From NCBI RefSeq assembly GCF_004570845.1, contig NZ_SPQZ01000002.1:558001-622000 (forward strand): a stretch of DNA of 64,000 nt. The letters are read 5' to 3'. The notes beneath the pieces are model-generated. The model worked only from the letters and a program-made list of their open reading frames with translations, did not search any database and was not told where the DNA came from. Source of the DNA: Orlajensenia leifsoniae (GTDB taxonomy: Bacteria > Actinomycetota > Actinomycetes > Actinomycetales > Microbacteriaceae). Numbering within the stretch: the stretch's first letter is position 1; each line of letters opens with the position of its first letter. Position numbers and translations under genes: made by a program. Shown piece by piece: positions 17,454 through 27,536 of the stretch.

Positions 17454-17537
17454 GTGCTCGACATCGTCTTCATCGGGGGGATCGTCGCGCTCGTCGCGCT
17501 CGTGACCCTCATCGCTCGCGGGGTGGAACGGCTGTGA
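17454..17537 (+). CDS. 27-residue membrane peptide upstream of kdpF
   Basis: GTG start with GGAAGAG six bases upstream; TGA overlaps the kdpF GTG as GTGA, so translation of the two is coupled. The product is a single hydrophobic helix (IVFIGGIVALVALVTLI) with a basic C-terminal tail ARGVERL. Size and shape resemble KdpF, but it is a separate peptide lacking the KdpF LLRPERF ending. It may be a second small subunit or regulator of the Kdp pump, or a translated leader peptide. The evidence for a real gene is position, ribosome site and coupling; conservation was not tested. Confidence 0.55.
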   Translation: MLDIVFIGGIVALVALVTLIARGVERL

Positions 17538-17623
17538 TCGTCGTCGACATCCTCGCCGGCGTTCTCGCCCTCGCTGCCGTCGCCTACCTCCTGGTGGCCC
17601 TGCTCCGACCGGAGCGCTTCTAG
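17534..17623 (+). CDS. kdpF: Potassium-transporting ATPase subunit KdpF
   Basis: 29-residue single-helix peptide (VDILAGVLALAAVAYLLVALL) ending in the typical RPERF. In the Kdp complex KdpF is a small lipid-like stabiliser bound to KdpA. GTG start overlaps the stop of the upstream peptide by 4 bp, and its TAG directly abuts the kdpA ATG, so the four structural genes are tightly coupled. Confidence 0.88.
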   Translation: MIVVDILAGVLALAAVAYLLVALLRPERF

Positions 17624-19300
17624 ATGCCGCCGCTCCTGCTGCTCATCCTGCAGCTCGCCACGCTCGCCCTGCTGCTCGGCATCGTCTATCGTCCTCTCGG
17701 CGACTACATGGCGACGGTCTTCACGACGAGGAAGGACCTCGCGGTCGAACGCGGCCTCTACAGGGTCATCGGCGTGAAGAGCGACTCCGACCAGTCCTGG
17801 CCCAGCTACTTCCGCAGCGTCATCGCGTTCTCAGCGGTCGGCATCGTTCTGGTGTACGCGGTGCAGCGTCTGCAGGAATACCTGCCGTACGCGCTCGGCC
17901 TTCCCGCGGTGCCCGAGAACCTCTCGTTCAACACCGCGATCTCCTTCGTCACCAACACCAACTGGCAGTCGTACTCCCCTGAGCTCACCGTCGGCTACAC
18001 CGTGCAGATGCTGGGCCTCGCCGTGCAGAACTTCGTCTCGGCGGCCGTCGGAATCGCCGTCGCGATCGCCCTCGTGCGCGGTTTCGCACGCCGATCCAGC
18101 CCGACCATCGGCAACTTCTGGGTCGACCTGTTCCGTGGGACGATCCGCATCCTGCTCCCGCTCGCCGCGGTCTTCGCGGTCGTTCTGGTCGTCGGCGGTG
18201 TCATCCAGAACTTCTCCGACTACACGGATGCCTCCACCATCGCTGGAGGCACGCAGGCCATCCCAGGCGGCCCCGCTGCCTCGCAGGAGGCCATCAAGCT
18301 CCTGGGAACGAACGGCGGCGGCTTCTTCAACGTGAACTCGGCCCACCCGTTCGAGAACCCGACCGGGTGGACGAACCTGGTGGAGATCTTCCTGATGCTC
18401 GTCATCCCCTTCGCGCTCCCCCGCACCTTCGGACGGATGGTCGGCGACAACCGCCAGGGCTACGCGATCCTCGCGACGATGGTGGCCTTCTTCATCGTCT
18501 CCGTCGCGGCCATGACCGCCTTCGAACTCGCCGGCTCGGGCTCGGCCACGAGCCTCGCCGGGGGTTCTATGGAAGGCAAGGAGCAACGGTTCGGCATCGT
18601 CGGGTCGACGATCTTCGGCACGACGAGCACGCTGACGTCCACCGGTGCCGTCAACTCGATGCACGACTCGTACACCGCCCTCGGTGGTGGCATGGCGATG
18701 ATCAACATGATGCTCGGCGAGGTCGCCCCCGGCGGTGTCGGCGCCGGCCTGTACGGCATCCTGGTCATCGCGATCATCGCCGTCTTCATCGCCGGCCTCA
18801 TGGTCGGTCGCACTCCCGAGTACCTCGGCAAGAAGATCGGCACCCGAGAGATCAAGCTCGCGAGCCTCTACATCCTCGTCACGCCGACCCTGGTGCTCGT
18901 CGGCACGGCCCTGAGCTTCGCCATCCCCGCGGTGCGCGACGATGTCGAGGGCACATCCATCTGGAACTCGGGACTGCACGGCTTCTCCGAGGTGCTCTAC
19001 GCGTTCACCTCCGCGGCTAACAACAACGGTTCGGCCTTCGCCGGGTTGACCGCGAACACACCGTGGTTCAACACCGCGCTCGCCGTGGCGATGTTCCTCG
19101 GGCGCTTCCTTCCGATCCTGTTCGTGCTCGCCCTGGCCGGCTCTCTCGCCGCCCAGGACAGAGTCCCCGTGACCGCGGGCACGCTGCCGACGCACAAGCC
19201 CCTGTTCATCGGCCTTCTCTTCGGCACAGTCCTCATCGTGTCGGCACTCACCTACTTCCCCGTTCTCGCGCTGGGTCCCCTGGCTGAAGGGCTGAACTGA
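17624..19300 (+). CDS. kdpA: Potassium-transporting ATPase subunit KdpA
   Basis: 558-residue channel-like subunit of the high-affinity K+ pump, with about ten transmembrane helices derived from the superfamily of K+ transporters. Four pore-loop regions are visible: [41 protein letters not shown] and [10 protein letters not shown], which form the selectivity filter in the family. It selects K+ outside and passes it to KdpB through an intersubunit tunnel (family knowledge). Starts at the base after the kdpF stop; kdpB begins 2 bp after its end. Confidence 0.97.
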   Translation: MPPLLLLILQLATLALLLGIVYRPLGDYMATVFTTRKDLAVERGLYRVIGVKSDSDQSWPSYFRSVIAFSAVGIVLVYAVQRLQEYLPYALGLPAVPENLSFNTAISFVTNTNWQSYSPELTVGYTVQMLGLAVQNFVSAAVGIAVAIALVRGFARRSSPTIGNFWVDLFRGTIRILLPLAAVFAVVLVVGGVIQNFSDYTDASTIAGGTQAIPGGPAASQEAIKLLGTNGGGFFNVNSAHPFENPTGWTNLVEIFLMLVIPFALPRTFGRMVGDNRQGYAILATMVAFFIVSVAAMTAFELAGSGSATSLAGGSMEGKEQRFGIVGSTIFGTTSTLTSTGAVNSMHDSYTALGGGMAMINMMLGEVAPGGVGAGLYGILVIAIIAVFIAGLMVGRTPEYLGKKIGTREIKLASLYILVTPTLVLVGTALSFAIPAVRDDVEGTSIWNSGLHGFSEVLYAFTSAANNNGSAFAGLTANTPWFNTALAVAMFLGRFLPILFVLALAGSLAAQDRVPVTAGTLPTHKPLFIGLLFGTVLIVSALTYFPVLALGPLAEGLN

Positions 19301-19302
19301 TC

Positions 19303-21486
19303 ATGTCCACCATCACCGAACCGACACCGACACCTTCGTCGGCGCCGTCGTCTCACCCGTCGACGACGAAGACCGGCGGAGGGGCATTCTCCCCGAAGCA
19401 GCTCGTCACGGCCCTCCCCGGAGCCCTGCGCAAACTCGATCCCCGATCGATGTGGCGCAACCCCGTCATGTTCATCGTCGAGGTCGGGGCGGCCATCACT
19501 ACGGTGCTCGCCGTGGTGGAGCCCTTCGCACCGGCCTTGCGCGAATCCGGCGGCACCGAGATGGCGCCGTCCTTCACCATCGGCATCGCGATCTGGCTGT
19601 GGCTGACCGTGATCTTCGCCAACCTCGCCGAGTCCGTGGCCGAGGGCCGTGGCAAGGCCCAGGCGCAGAGTCTGCGCGCCACGAGGACCACGACTGCGGC
19701 CCAGAGGGTGGTCGCGTACGACGCGGTGACGGATGCCTCAGCCGAGCACGCGATCGTCGAGGAGACGGCATCCGCCGACCTGCATCTCGGCGACACCGTC
19801 GTGGTCGTGGCCGGCGAGCTGATCCCGGGTGACGGCGACATCGTGTGGGGCATCGCCTCGGTCGACGAGTCGGCCATCACGGGCGAGTCGGCACCGGTCG
19901 TCCGCGAGTCGGGCGGTGACCGAAGTGCGGTGACCGGAGGAACACGCGTGCTCTCCGACCGCATCGTCGTGCGCATCACCTCGAAGCCGGGCGAGACCTT
20001 CGTCGACCGGATGATCCGCCTGGTCGAGGGCGCCTCACGTCAGAAGACGCCCAACGAGATCGCCCTCAACATCCTGCTGGCGACGCTCTCGATCGTCTTC
20101 CTGGTGGTCGTGCTCACGATCGGCCCCATCGCGGGCTATTCGGACGCCGCCCCCAGCGTCGTGGTGCTCATCGCCCTGCTCGTCTGCCTCATCCCGACCA
20201 CCATCGGCGCTCTTCTCTCGGCCATCGGCATCGCCGGCATGGACCGCCTCGTGCAGCACAATGTGCTGGCGATGTCGGGTCGTGCCGTCGAGGCGGCCGG
20301 AGACGTCACCACTCTCCTCCTCGACAAGACCGGAACGATCACCTACGGCAATCGTCAGGCGTCGGAGTTCCTCCCCCTGACGGGCGTCGGCGCTGCGGAG
20401 CTGGCGATCGCCGCACGGGCGTCGTCGCTCAGCGACCCGACACCCGAGGGCAAGTCCGTCGTCGACCTGGCCGACAGGCAGGGGCACGGAGAGGACACGG
20501 CATCCGGTTCCATGGAGCGTCCCGGCGAGGTGGTGCCGTTCACGGCCCAGACCCGCATGAGCGGCGTCGACTACGCTGACGGCTCCATGGTGCGCAAGGG
20601 GGCCGCGTCGATGGCCGTCGAGTGGGTGCGCTCGGCCGGGCCCGTGGCATCCGGGACCATCGCAGAACTCGACCAGATCGTGACCCGAGTCTCCGAGGAC
20701 GGCGGAACGCCACTCGTGGTCGCCACCCGAAGCGCGTCAGGCGACGCACGAATCCTGGGCGTCATCCACCTGAAGGACGTCGTGAAGACCGGGCTCGTCG
20801 AGCGTTTCGCCGACCTGCGTCGGATGGGCATCCGCACGGTCATGATCACGGGCGACAACCCGCTGACCGCGAAGGCCATCGCCGCAGAAGCCGGTGTGGA
20901 CGACTACCTGGCCGAAGCGACGCCCGAGGACAAGATGGCGCTCATCCGCCGCGAGCAGGAGGGAGGCAACCTGGTCGCGATGACGGGGGACGGCACGAAC
21001 GACGCCCCGGCGCTCGCCCAGGCCGATGTGGGCGTCGCGATGAACACGGGTACCTCGGCGGCGAAGGAGGCCGGCAACATGGTCGACCTCGACTCCGATC
21101 CGACCAAGCTCATCGACATCGTGCGCATCGGCAAGCAGCTGCTCATCACCCGCGGCTCGCTCACGACCTTCTCGATCGCGAACGACGTGGCGAAGTACTT
21201 CGCCATCATCCCGGCGATGTTCGCCGGGGCCTACCCCGGGCTCGAAGCGCTCAACCTCATGCAGTTGCACTCCCCCGGCTCCGCCATCCTCTCCGCCGTG
21301 ATCTTCAACGCGATCATCATCGTGATCCTGATCCCGCTCGCCCTGCGCGGTGTGCGCTACCGGGCGGCATCCGCCTCGGGGATCCTCGGTCGCAACCTGC
21401 TGATCTACGGACTCGGCGGAGTCATCGCACCGTTCATCGGCATCAAGCTCATCGACATCGTCGTGAGCCTCCTCCCCGGCTTCTGA
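19303..21486 (+). CDS. kdpB: Potassium-transporting P-type ATPase KdpB
   Basis: 727-residue P-type ATPase subunit that energises K+ uptake. Present: actuator motif TGES (ITGESAPV), phosphorylation site DKTGTIT with D341, nucleotide-binding residues around TPEGKSVV, hinge [20 protein letters not shown], and the membrane helices of the M4-M7 region. The N-terminal 35 residues are a Ser/Thr/Pro-rich extension before the first helix, somewhat longer than in enterobacteria. Located between kdpA and kdpC in the classic order. Confidence 0.97.
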   Translation: MSTITEPTPTPSSAPSSHPSTTKTGGGAFSPKQLVTALPGALRKLDPRSMWRNPVMFIVEVGAAITTVLAVVEPFAPALRESGGTEMAPSFTIGIAIWLWLTVIFANLAESVAEGRGKAQAQSLRATRTTTAAQRVVAYDAVTDASAEHAIVEETASADLHLGDTVVVVAGELIPGDGDIVWGIASVDESAITGESAPVVRESGGDRSAVTGGTRVLSDRIVVRITSKPGETFVDRMIRLVEGASRQKTPNEIALNILLATLSIVFLVVVLTIGPIAGYSDAAPSVVVLIALLVCLIPTTIGALLSAIGIAGMDRLVQHNVLAMSGRAVEAAGDVTTLLLDKTGTITYGNRQASEFLPLTGVGAAELAIAARASSLSDPTPEGKSVVDLADRQGHGEDTASGSMERPGEVVPFTAQTRMSGVDYADGSMVRKGAASMAVEWVRSAGPVASGTIAELDQIVTRVSEDGGTPLVVATRSASGDARILGVIHLKDVVKTGLVERFADLRRMGIRTVMITGDNPLTAKAIAAEAGVDDYLAEATPEDKMALIRREQEGGNLVAMTGDGTNDAPALAQADVGVAMNTGTSAAKEAGNMVDLDSDPTKLIDIVRIGKQLLITRGSLTTFSIANDVAKYFAIIPAMFAGAYPGLEALNLMQLHSPGSAILSAVIFNAIIIVILIPLALRGVRYRAASASGILGRNLLIYGLGGVIAPFIGIKLIDIVVSLLPGF

Positions 21487-21506
21487 CTCTCGAAGGACTC
21501 CATCTC

Positions 21507-22124
21507 ATGTCTCCCCTCCGCGGAACCTCCCGCCAGTACTGGGTCGCGATCCGCGCGATGCTCGTGCTCACGCTCCTTCTGGGAGTGCTCTACCCCCTCG
21601 TCATCACGGTCGTCGGCCAGGTCGCCGCGCCTGCCCAGGCGAACGGCTCGCTCGTGCGGATCGATGGGAAGGTCGTCGGCTCGAGCCTGATCGGCCAGGG
21701 CTTCACGGATGCCGACGGCAGAGCCCAGCCCGAATGGTTCCAGTCCCGGCCGTCTGCCGCAGGCGACGGCTGGGATGCCGCAGCCTCGAGCGGCAGCAAC
21801 CTCGGACCGAACAGCGACGACCTCGTGGCTGCGGTCGGCGATCGTCAGTCGGCGATCGAGAAGACCGACGGTGCCGCACTCGCCGACATCCCGGCGGATG
21901 CCGTGACGGCATCCGGTTCGGGGCTCGATCCGCACATCAGCCCCGCCTACGCGCGCCTCCAGGTGGAGCGGGTCGCCCAGGCCCGCGACCTACCGGTCGC
22001 CGAGGTGTCAGGGCTGGTCGAGTCTATGATTCAGGGACGCGACCTCGGCTATCTCGGCGAACCGACGGTGAACGTGCTGCAGTTGAACATCGCCCTGGCA
22101 GAGATGGATTCGGGTAACCAGTGA
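21507..22124 (+). CDS. kdpC: Potassium-transporting ATPase subunit KdpC
   Basis: 205 residues with one N-terminal transmembrane helix (AMLVLTLLLGVLYPLVITVVGQ) and an extracytoplasmic domain. KdpC motifs: GQGFTDADG...FQSRPSAAG, SGSNLGPNS, and SGLDPHISPAYARLQVERVAQAR. It is the outer-face assembly or catalytic chaperone of the pump. ATG 21507 has GAAGGA upstream; the longer open frame to the left is kdpB antiframe and not coding. The stop overlaps the kdpD GTG by 4 bp. Confidence 0.95.
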   Translation: MSPLRGTSRQYWVAIRAMLVLTLLLGVLYPLVITVVGQVAAPAQANGSLVRIDGKVVGSSLIGQGFTDADGRAQPEWFQSRPSAAGDGWDAAASSGSNLGPNSDDLVAAVGDRQSAIEKTDGAALADIPADAVTASGSGLDPHISPAYARLQVERVAQARDLPVAEVSGLVESMIQGRDLGYLGEPTVNVLQLNIALAEMDSGNQ

Positions 22125-24688
22125 CTCGCGGTCGGTTGAGGGTCCTCCTCGGTGCTGCGCCGGGCGTCGGCAAGACGTACGCGATGCTCGAGGAGGGCCA
22201 TCGGCTCGTCGCCTCCGGCAGGGACGTGCTGGTCGCCGTCGTCGAGACGCACGGTCGCGCGGCGACGGCGGCCATCCTGGAGGGCTTCGAGGTGCAGCCG
22301 CGCACCACCATCGAGCACAGGGGCGTCACGCTCGACGAGATGGATCTCGATGCCGTGCTCGCGCGTCACCCCGAGTTCGCGCTCGTCGACGAACTCGCGC
22401 ACACGAATGCGCCGGGCTCCCGCAACGAGAAGCGCTGGCAGGACGTGCACGAGCTGCTCGACGCTGGCATCAACGTCTACTCCACCGTCAACATCCAGCA
22501 CATCGCCTCACTCAACGACGTCGTGCAGCAGATCACGGGCGTGGTGCAGCGGGAGACGATTCCGGATGCCGTCCTGAGGGGTGCCGACCAGATCGAGGTC
22601 GTCGACCTCGCCCCGCAGGCGCTCCGGGACAGGCTCTCGGAAGGCCAGGTCTACCCGGCCACACGCATCGATGCCGCGCTCTCCAACTACTTCAGGCTGG
22701 GCAACCTCACGGCCCTGCGCGAACTCGCCCTGCTCTGGCTCGCCGACGAGGTGGACAGCTCCCTGAAGCGGTATCGGGCCGAGCAGGGCATCGATGCCAA
22801 GTGGGAGGCGCGCGAACGGGTCGTGGTCGCACTCACCGGCGGACCCGAGGGCGAGACTCTGCTTCGACGCGGTGCCAGGATCGCCGCCCGCTCGGCCGGG
22901 GGCTCACTCCTCGCGGTGCACGTGATGAGCCAGGACGGACTGCGCGAGTCGCATCCGGGCTCGCTGGCCAGGCAACGAGCACTGGTCGAACAGTTGGGTG
23001 GCTCGTACCACCAGGTCGTCGGCGACGACGTTCCGCGCACACTGGTCGATTTCGCCCGCGCGTCGGATGCCACTCAGCTGGTGATCGGCGTCAGCAGACG
23101 CAGCCGTCTCGCGGCGCTGCTCAGCGGACCGGGCATCGGCCAGACCGTCATCCGCGAGTCGGGCGACATCGACGTGCACATCGTGTCGCACGCCCAGGCC
23201 GGCGGCCGATTCGCCCTCCCCAGACTGACCGGCGGTCTCACGCGTCGACGCCGGGTGTGGGGCTTCGTCGTCGCACTGGTCGTCGGCCCGCTGCTCACCC
23301 TCCTGCTGTCGGCCAACCACAGCGATGCGTCGATGGCGAGCGACGTGCTGAGCTACCAGTTGCTCGTCGTCGTGGTGGCGCTCATCGGAGGCTTCTGGCC
23401 GGCGATGTTCGCGGCCGTGCTCTCAGGCCTCAGCCTCGACTTCTTCCTCGTGGCACCGCTGCATCACATCACCATCAGCGATCCGCTGCACCTGCTCGCG
23501 CTCGGCCTGTTCATGATCGTGGCGGCGCTCGTGAGCTACGTCGTCGACCAGTCCGCCAAGCTCAGCCTGCTCTCGCGACGCAAGGCCAGCGAGGCGGAGC
23601 TGCTCGCCACCGTCGCCGGCAGCGTGCTGCGTGGCGACGACGCCCTGCACGCGCTCGTCTCGCGCACTCGGGAGGCCTTCGGCCTCACGGGCGTGCGCCT
23701 GCTCGACGGTGGCGCGGTGCTGTACGCCGATGGGGACGGCGACGGCACGGCTGTCACCGAGGCTGCTTCCCGCGGCTCGGCGCATCCGGCGCAGGTGACC
23801 TCGCTGCCCGTGGCCGACGATGTCGTGCTGGAACTGACCGGACGCGATCTCGATGCTGCGGACCGCCGGCTTCTCGGGGTCATCATCGTGCAGATCGCGG
23901 CAGGCCTCGAGCACTCCCGGCTGGCCGCCACAGCCGAGGAGATCGGACCCCTGGCCGCTGCCGACAGGGTGCGCACTGCTCTGCTCGCCGCCGTCGGGCA
24001 CGACCTGCGACGACCGCTCGCCTCGGCCACTGCTGCAGTGACGAGCCTGCGTTCGGCCGGCATCCGTCTGGATGACGATGACCGCGCCGCCCTGCTCGAC
24101 ACGGCCGAGGTGTCGCTGCACGCCCTGGCGGCCCTCGTCACCAATCTGCTCGACGTGAGCCGCGTGCAGGCCGGTGTGCTGGCGGTGACCCTCGACGACG
24201 TCGACATCGACGACGTGCTGCCGCTGGTGATCGACGAGCTGCAGCTGCCACCGGGAGCCGTGGAACTCGACCTCGCCGACGACGTTCCGGCCGTGCGAGC
24301 GGATGCCGTCCTCCTGCAGCGCGCGATCGTGAACATCGTGACGAATGCGCTGCGCTTCGCCCCAGAGGAGACTCCCCCGCTGATCGCCGTGAGCACCTTC
24401 GGGGGCCTCGTGCAGCTACGCATCATCGATCGCGGGCCCGGCATCCCCGAGGAGCGTCGCGACGACGCCTTCGTCGCGTTCCAGCGCCTCGGCGACACCG
24501 ACAACCTCTCGGGCATCGGCCTGGGCCTCGCGATCGCGAGGGGTTTCGTCGAGGGCATGGGCGGCACGCTCGAAGCCGAGACCACTCCCGGTGGAGGATT
24601 GACCATGGTGATCAGCCTGGCGGCAGCCGCCGGCGATTCCCGCCCCGATTCGGAGCTCACGGCTCCTCCCCTGACGAAGGAAGCCTGA
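22121..24688 (+). CDS. kdpD: Sensor histidine kinase KdpD
   Basis: 855-residue K+/turgor sensor. Order: KdpD domain (1-210, Walker A GAAPGVGKT at 10-18, DELAHTN), a universal-stress-protein domain (about 225-350), four close transmembrane helices (DUF4118, about 375-475), a GAF-like region, a dimerisation domain with phosphoacceptor H627 in GHDLRRPLAS, and a HATPase domain (NIVTNALRFAPEE, IDRGPGIPEE, GIGLGLAIARG). Starts at GTG inside the kdpC stop and abuts kdpE. It should phosphorylate KdpE when K+ is limiting. In some bacteria the USP part binds c-di-AMP; that is not testable here. Confidence 0.96.
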   Translation: MTRGRLRVLLGAAPGVGKTYAMLEEGHRLVASGRDVLVAVVETHGRAATAAILEGFEVQPRTTIEHRGVTLDEMDLDAVLARHPEFALVDELAHTNAPGSRNEKRWQDVHELLDAGINVYSTVNIQHIASLNDVVQQITGVVQRETIPDAVLRGADQIEVVDLAPQALRDRLSEGQVYPATRIDAALSNYFRLGNLTALRELALLWLADEVDSSLKRYRAEQGIDAKWEARERVVVALTGGPEGETLLRRGARIAARSAGGSLLAVHVMSQDGLRESHPGSLARQRALVEQLGGSYHQVVGDDVPRTLVDFARASDATQLVIGVSRRSRLAALLSGPGIGQTVIRESGDIDVHIVSHAQAGGRFALPRLTGGLTRRRRVWGFVVALVVGPLLTLLLSANHSDASMASDVLSYQLLVVVVALIGGFWPAMFAAVLSGLSLDFFLVAPLHHITISDPLHLLALGLFMIVAALVSYVVDQSAKLSLLSRRKASEAELLATVAGSVLRGDDALHALVSRTREAFGLTGVRLLDGGAVLYADGDGDGTAVTEAASRGSAHPAQVTSLPVADDVVLELTGRDLDAADRRLLGVIIVQIAAGLEHSRLAATAEEIGPLAAADRVRTALLAAVGHDLRRPLASATAAVTSLRSAGIRLDDDDRAALLDTAEVSLHALAALVTNLLDVSRVQAGVLAVTLDDVDIDDVLPLVIDELQLPPGAVELDLADDVPAVRADAVLLQRAIVNIVTNALRFAPEETPPLIAVSTFGGLVQLRIIDRGPGIPEERRDDAFVAFQRLGDTDNLSGIGLGLAIARGFVEGMGGTLEAETTPGGGLTMVISLAAAAGDSRPDSELTAPPLTKEA

Positions 24689-25411
24689 GTGAAGATCCTC
24701 ATCGCCGACGACGACCCGCAGATCCTGCGGGCGTTGGGCATCACGCTGACGGCCCACGGCTACGAGGTGGTCGTCGCCCACGACGGACGTCAGGCGATCA
24801 GCGAGGCCGCGGCGCAGCATCCCGACCTCATCGTGCTCGACCTCGGCATGCCGCACCTCACGGGCATCGACGTCATCCTCGCCGTGCGCGGATGGACCAC
24901 CGTGCCGATCCTCGTGGTGTCGGGCCGGGCCGACTCCGCGGACAAGGTCGACGCCCTCGACGCGGGTGCAGACGACTACGTGACCAAGCCGTTCGCGATC
25001 GACGAACTGCTGGCGCGCATCCGGGCGCTCACCCGTCGCACTCCGGCGCAGAGCGACGAACCTGTCGTGCGCTTCGGCGACATCACGGTCGACCTCGCCG
25101 CGCATCAGGTTCTGCGGGCGACGGATGCCGATCCATCGGCCGAGCCCGCCATCGTGCGGCTCACCCCGACGGAGTGGAAGATGCTCGAGGTGCTCGTGCG
25201 CAACCCGCGGCGACTCGTCACCCGCACGACCCTCCTCACCGAGGTGTGGGGTCCGCAGTACACGAACGACACCGGCTACCTGAGGCTCTACGTCTCCCAG
25301 CTGCGCAAGAAGCTCGAGCCGGATCCGGCGCATCCGCGCTACCTGCTGACGGAGTCGGGCATGGGCTACAGGTTCGTGCCCGACGAGGAGCCCGTCGCGG
25401 CGAGTGAATAG
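24689..25411 (+). CDS. kdpE: Response regulator KdpE
   Basis: 240-residue OmpR-type regulator: receiver domain (acidic pocket ADDD at 6-9, phosphorylated D51 in LDLGMP, K in VTKPFA) and a C-terminal winged helix with TPTEWKMLEVLVRNP and the recognition region RLYVSQLRKKLEPDP. It activates kdp transcription with KdpD. GTG directly follows the kdpD TGA. Last gene of the operon; a small perfect hairpin lies 48 bp downstream (25459-25475). Confidence 0.96.
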   Translation: MKILIADDDPQILRALGITLTAHGYEVVVAHDGRQAISEAAAQHPDLIVLDLGMPHLTGIDVILAVRGWTTVPILVVSGRADSADKVDALDAGADDYVTKPFAIDELLARIRALTRRTPAQSDEPVVRFGDITVDLAAHQVLRATDADPSAEPAIVRLTPTEWKMLEVLVRNPRRLVTRTTLLTEVWGPQYTNDTGYLRLYVSQLRKKLEPDPAHPRYLLTESGMGYRFVPDEEPVAASE

Positions 25412-25427
25412 CGCCCGACGCCTCGCC

Positions 25428-25455
25428 CGAGCGAAGCGAGAGAGTGAGTGGGCCG
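25428..25455. repeat. 28-bp direct repeat, copy 1
   Basis: Identical to 25512-25539 and begins with CGAGCGAAGCGAGAGAG. Copy 2 overlaps the 3' end of rnpB, so copy 1 looks like a duplicated piece of the rnpB tail. Confidence 0.85.
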
Positions 25456-25490
25456 CCCGCGCCGCGAAGCGGCGCCAATATGCACAGTTC

Positions 25491-25529
25491 ATCAGCCGGC
25501 CCACTCGCGAACGAGCGAAGCGAGAGAGT

Positions 25530-25545
<16 letters not shown>
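25491..25545 (-). terminator. Perfect 16-bp inverted repeat at the 3' end of rnpB
   Basis: Arms 25491-25506 and 25530-25545 are exact complements (ATCAGCCGGCCCACTC). The right arm holds the 3' strand of RNase P helix P1, so the downstream arm can compete with the RNA's own 5' strand. It may act as terminator or processing signal; no U-tract follows. Confidence 0.5.
25512..25539. repeat. 28-bp direct repeat, copy 2
   Basis: Second copy of the repeat at 25428-25455; it spans the rnpB 3' boundary. Confidence 0.85.
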
Positions 25546-25906
<361 letters not shown>

Positions 25907-25931
25907 GAGGAGCAAGCCTACAGCGCGGTGG

Positions 25932-26669
25932 CTAGATGCCCGATTCCTCCGTGCGCACCAGGATGCGCCCGCAGTCCGGGCAGAACAGCACCTCGTCCGT
26001 CGGCGCCGTGCGCACCGTCTCGAGGTCGGATCCGGTGAGTGACATGTTGCAGCCCATGCAGGTGCGAGCCTGCATGAGGGCGGCCCCGACGCCGCCGTTC
26101 AGGGTGCGGCGCTTCTCGTAGAGCTCGCGCAGGTCTTCGGGAATCCCGGCCGACACGGCCTCGCGGTCGCGCGCCAGCTCGGCACGCGTGCCCTCGTGAG
26201 CGGCCTTGCTGCGATCGCGCTCCTGGGTGGTCACGCTGGCCTCATCGGCGAGCACGGCGCGCTCGCTCTCGATCTCGGCGACGACGGCCTCCTTGTCCTC
26301 CACGCGCTCCATGACGTTCAGCTCGATCTCCTCGAGATCGCCCTGACGCTTGCGCAGCGCGAGGAGTTCCGACTCGAGCGCCTGGATGTCCTTGACGGAT
26401 GCCGTGTGCTGCACGCGCTCGTTGTCTCGGGCGATGCGGGCCTCGACCACGGCCACGTCGGATTCGAGACGGGTGAGCTCGAGCTTGGCGTCGTCGAGTT
26501 CGCCGACGGCGCCGATGAGGCGGCGGCGCACGTCCTCGGACTTCGACGCGAGAGCCGCCAGCGTCTTGTCCTCGGGCAGGTTCGCCAGCAGGTGGGTCAA
26601 CTGCTGCACCCGGGTGTCGATGGCCTGCAGTCGCAGCAGTTCCTTCTGCTCCGTGGGGGTGGCCTTCAC
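25932..26669 (-). CDS. Zinc-ribbon coiled-coil protein
   Basis: 245 residues: a long antiparallel coiled coil (about 5-180, rich in Leu, Glu and Arg heptads) followed by a C4 zinc ribbon, CMGCN ... CPDCG, near the C-terminus. This is the 'C4-type zinc ribbon domain' family related to CT398/FlhT-like chaperones; the function in actinobacteria is unknown, nucleic-acid or protein binding being guesses. GTG has AGAGGAGAA upstream. It lies 22 bp downstream of the Nif3 gene, with which it is probably co-transcribed, and rnpB follows, a neighbourhood common in related genomes. Confidence 0.88.
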   Translation of the reverse strand: MKATPTEQKELLRLQAIDTRVQQLTHLLANLPEDKTLAALASKSEDVRRRLIGAVGELDDAKLELTRLESDVAVVEARIARDNERVQHTASVKDIQALESELLALRKRQGDLEEIELNVMERVEDKEAVVAEIESERAVLADEASVTTQERDRSKAAHEGTRAELARDREAVSAGIPEDLRELYEKRRTLNGGVGAALMQARTCMGCNMSLTGSDLETVRTAPTDEVLFCPDCGRILVRTEESGI

Positions 26670-26691
26670 GTGGTTCTCCTCTGGTGATGCA

Positions 26692-27513
26692 TTACTGGAC
26701 GATGACGAAGTCCCAGGGGTCGGTGCGCAGGTCGCTCACCGTCACCTCGAGCTCCGGAAGTGCTGAGCGGAGTTGGTCCGCGGCGGCGTCGAGCCAGAGC
26801 CATTCGCTGGCCCAATGCGAGACGTCGATGAGCGCCGGGCCGCGGCCGGCGAGCACTGCCTGCTCGCGCGACTCGGACGCCGGGTGATGACGCAGGTCCG
26901 CCGTGATGTAGACGTCGGCGGCGGTGACCTCGGGGTGCCCGAGCAGCGAGTCTCCGGCTCCCCCGCAGACCGCGACGGTCTCGACCCGGGTGTCGTAGTC
27001 GCCGGACACTCGGATGCCCGACGCCGTGGCCGGCAGGATCTCCGCCAGAGCGCGCGCCAGCCGGCCGAGCGTCGTCGGCGTCACGAGACGACCGACGCGG
27101 CCGAGTCCGGTGTCAGGTGCTGCTCCGGGAACGATGGGATAGACGTCGACGAGTCCGAGGGCATCCGCCAGCACGGCACTGGTGCCCCGATCGACGATGT
27201 CGGCGTTCGTGTGCGCCGCGAGCAGGGCGCAGTCCGCTCGGATCAGTCGAGTCAGAAGCGAGCCCTTGTATCGATCCTCGGCGATGCTCGTCACGCCGCG
27301 CAGCAACAGCGGGTGGTGCACGAGCAGCAGGTCGCTCTCGGTGGCGATGGCCTCGTCGACGGTGAGGCCGACGGCGTCGACCGCGAGCAGCATCCGTTCG
27401 ATCGGAGCCGACGGATCACCCGTCACGAGACCCGGGGCGTCCCACGATTCCGCGTTCTCGACAGGCCAGAGTTCCTGCACTACCTGGAGCACATCGGAGA
27501 GGGAGGTCGGCAC
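26692..27513 (-). CDS. Nif3-like dinuclear metal centre protein
   Basis: 273-residue NIF3/YbgI-family protein that forms hexameric toroids with two metals per subunit. Metal-ligand motifs are visible: LLLVHHPLLL, AAHTNADI and, near the C-terminus, DVSHWASE. The family has been called GTP cyclohydrolase-like, but the true activity is unsettled. The start is GTG with TAGGGT 6 nt upstream (leaderless). First gene of a pair with the zinc-ribbon protein. Confidence 0.92.
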   Translation of the reverse strand: MPTSLSDVLQVVQELWPVENAESWDAPGLVTGDPSAPIERMLLAVDAVGLTVDEAIATESDLLLVHHPLLLRGVTSIAEDRYKGSLLTRLIRADCALLAAHTNADIVDRGTSAVLADALGLVDVYPIVPGAAPDTGLGRVGRLVTPTTLGRLARALAEILPATASGIRVSGDYDTRVETVAVCGGAGDSLLGHPEVTAADVYITADLRHHPASESREQAVLAGRGPALIDVSHWASEWLWLDAAADQLRSALPELEVTVSDLRTDPWDFVIVQ

Positions 27514-27519
27514 GCATCA

Positions 27520-27525
27520 ACCCTA
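27520..27525 (-). promoter_or_regulatory. -10 element (TAGGGT), leaderless promoter
   Basis: TAGGGT on the minus strand 6 nt before the GTG of the Nif3 gene. Confidence 0.5.
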
Positions 27526-27536
27526 TCGTCGGGCAC

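Noticed and set aside
17423-17623. Longer 66-codon version of kdpF
   Set aside because: The extra N-terminus is Arg-rich and overlaps the micropeptide ORF and leader hairpins; the KdpF consensus starts at GTG 17534.
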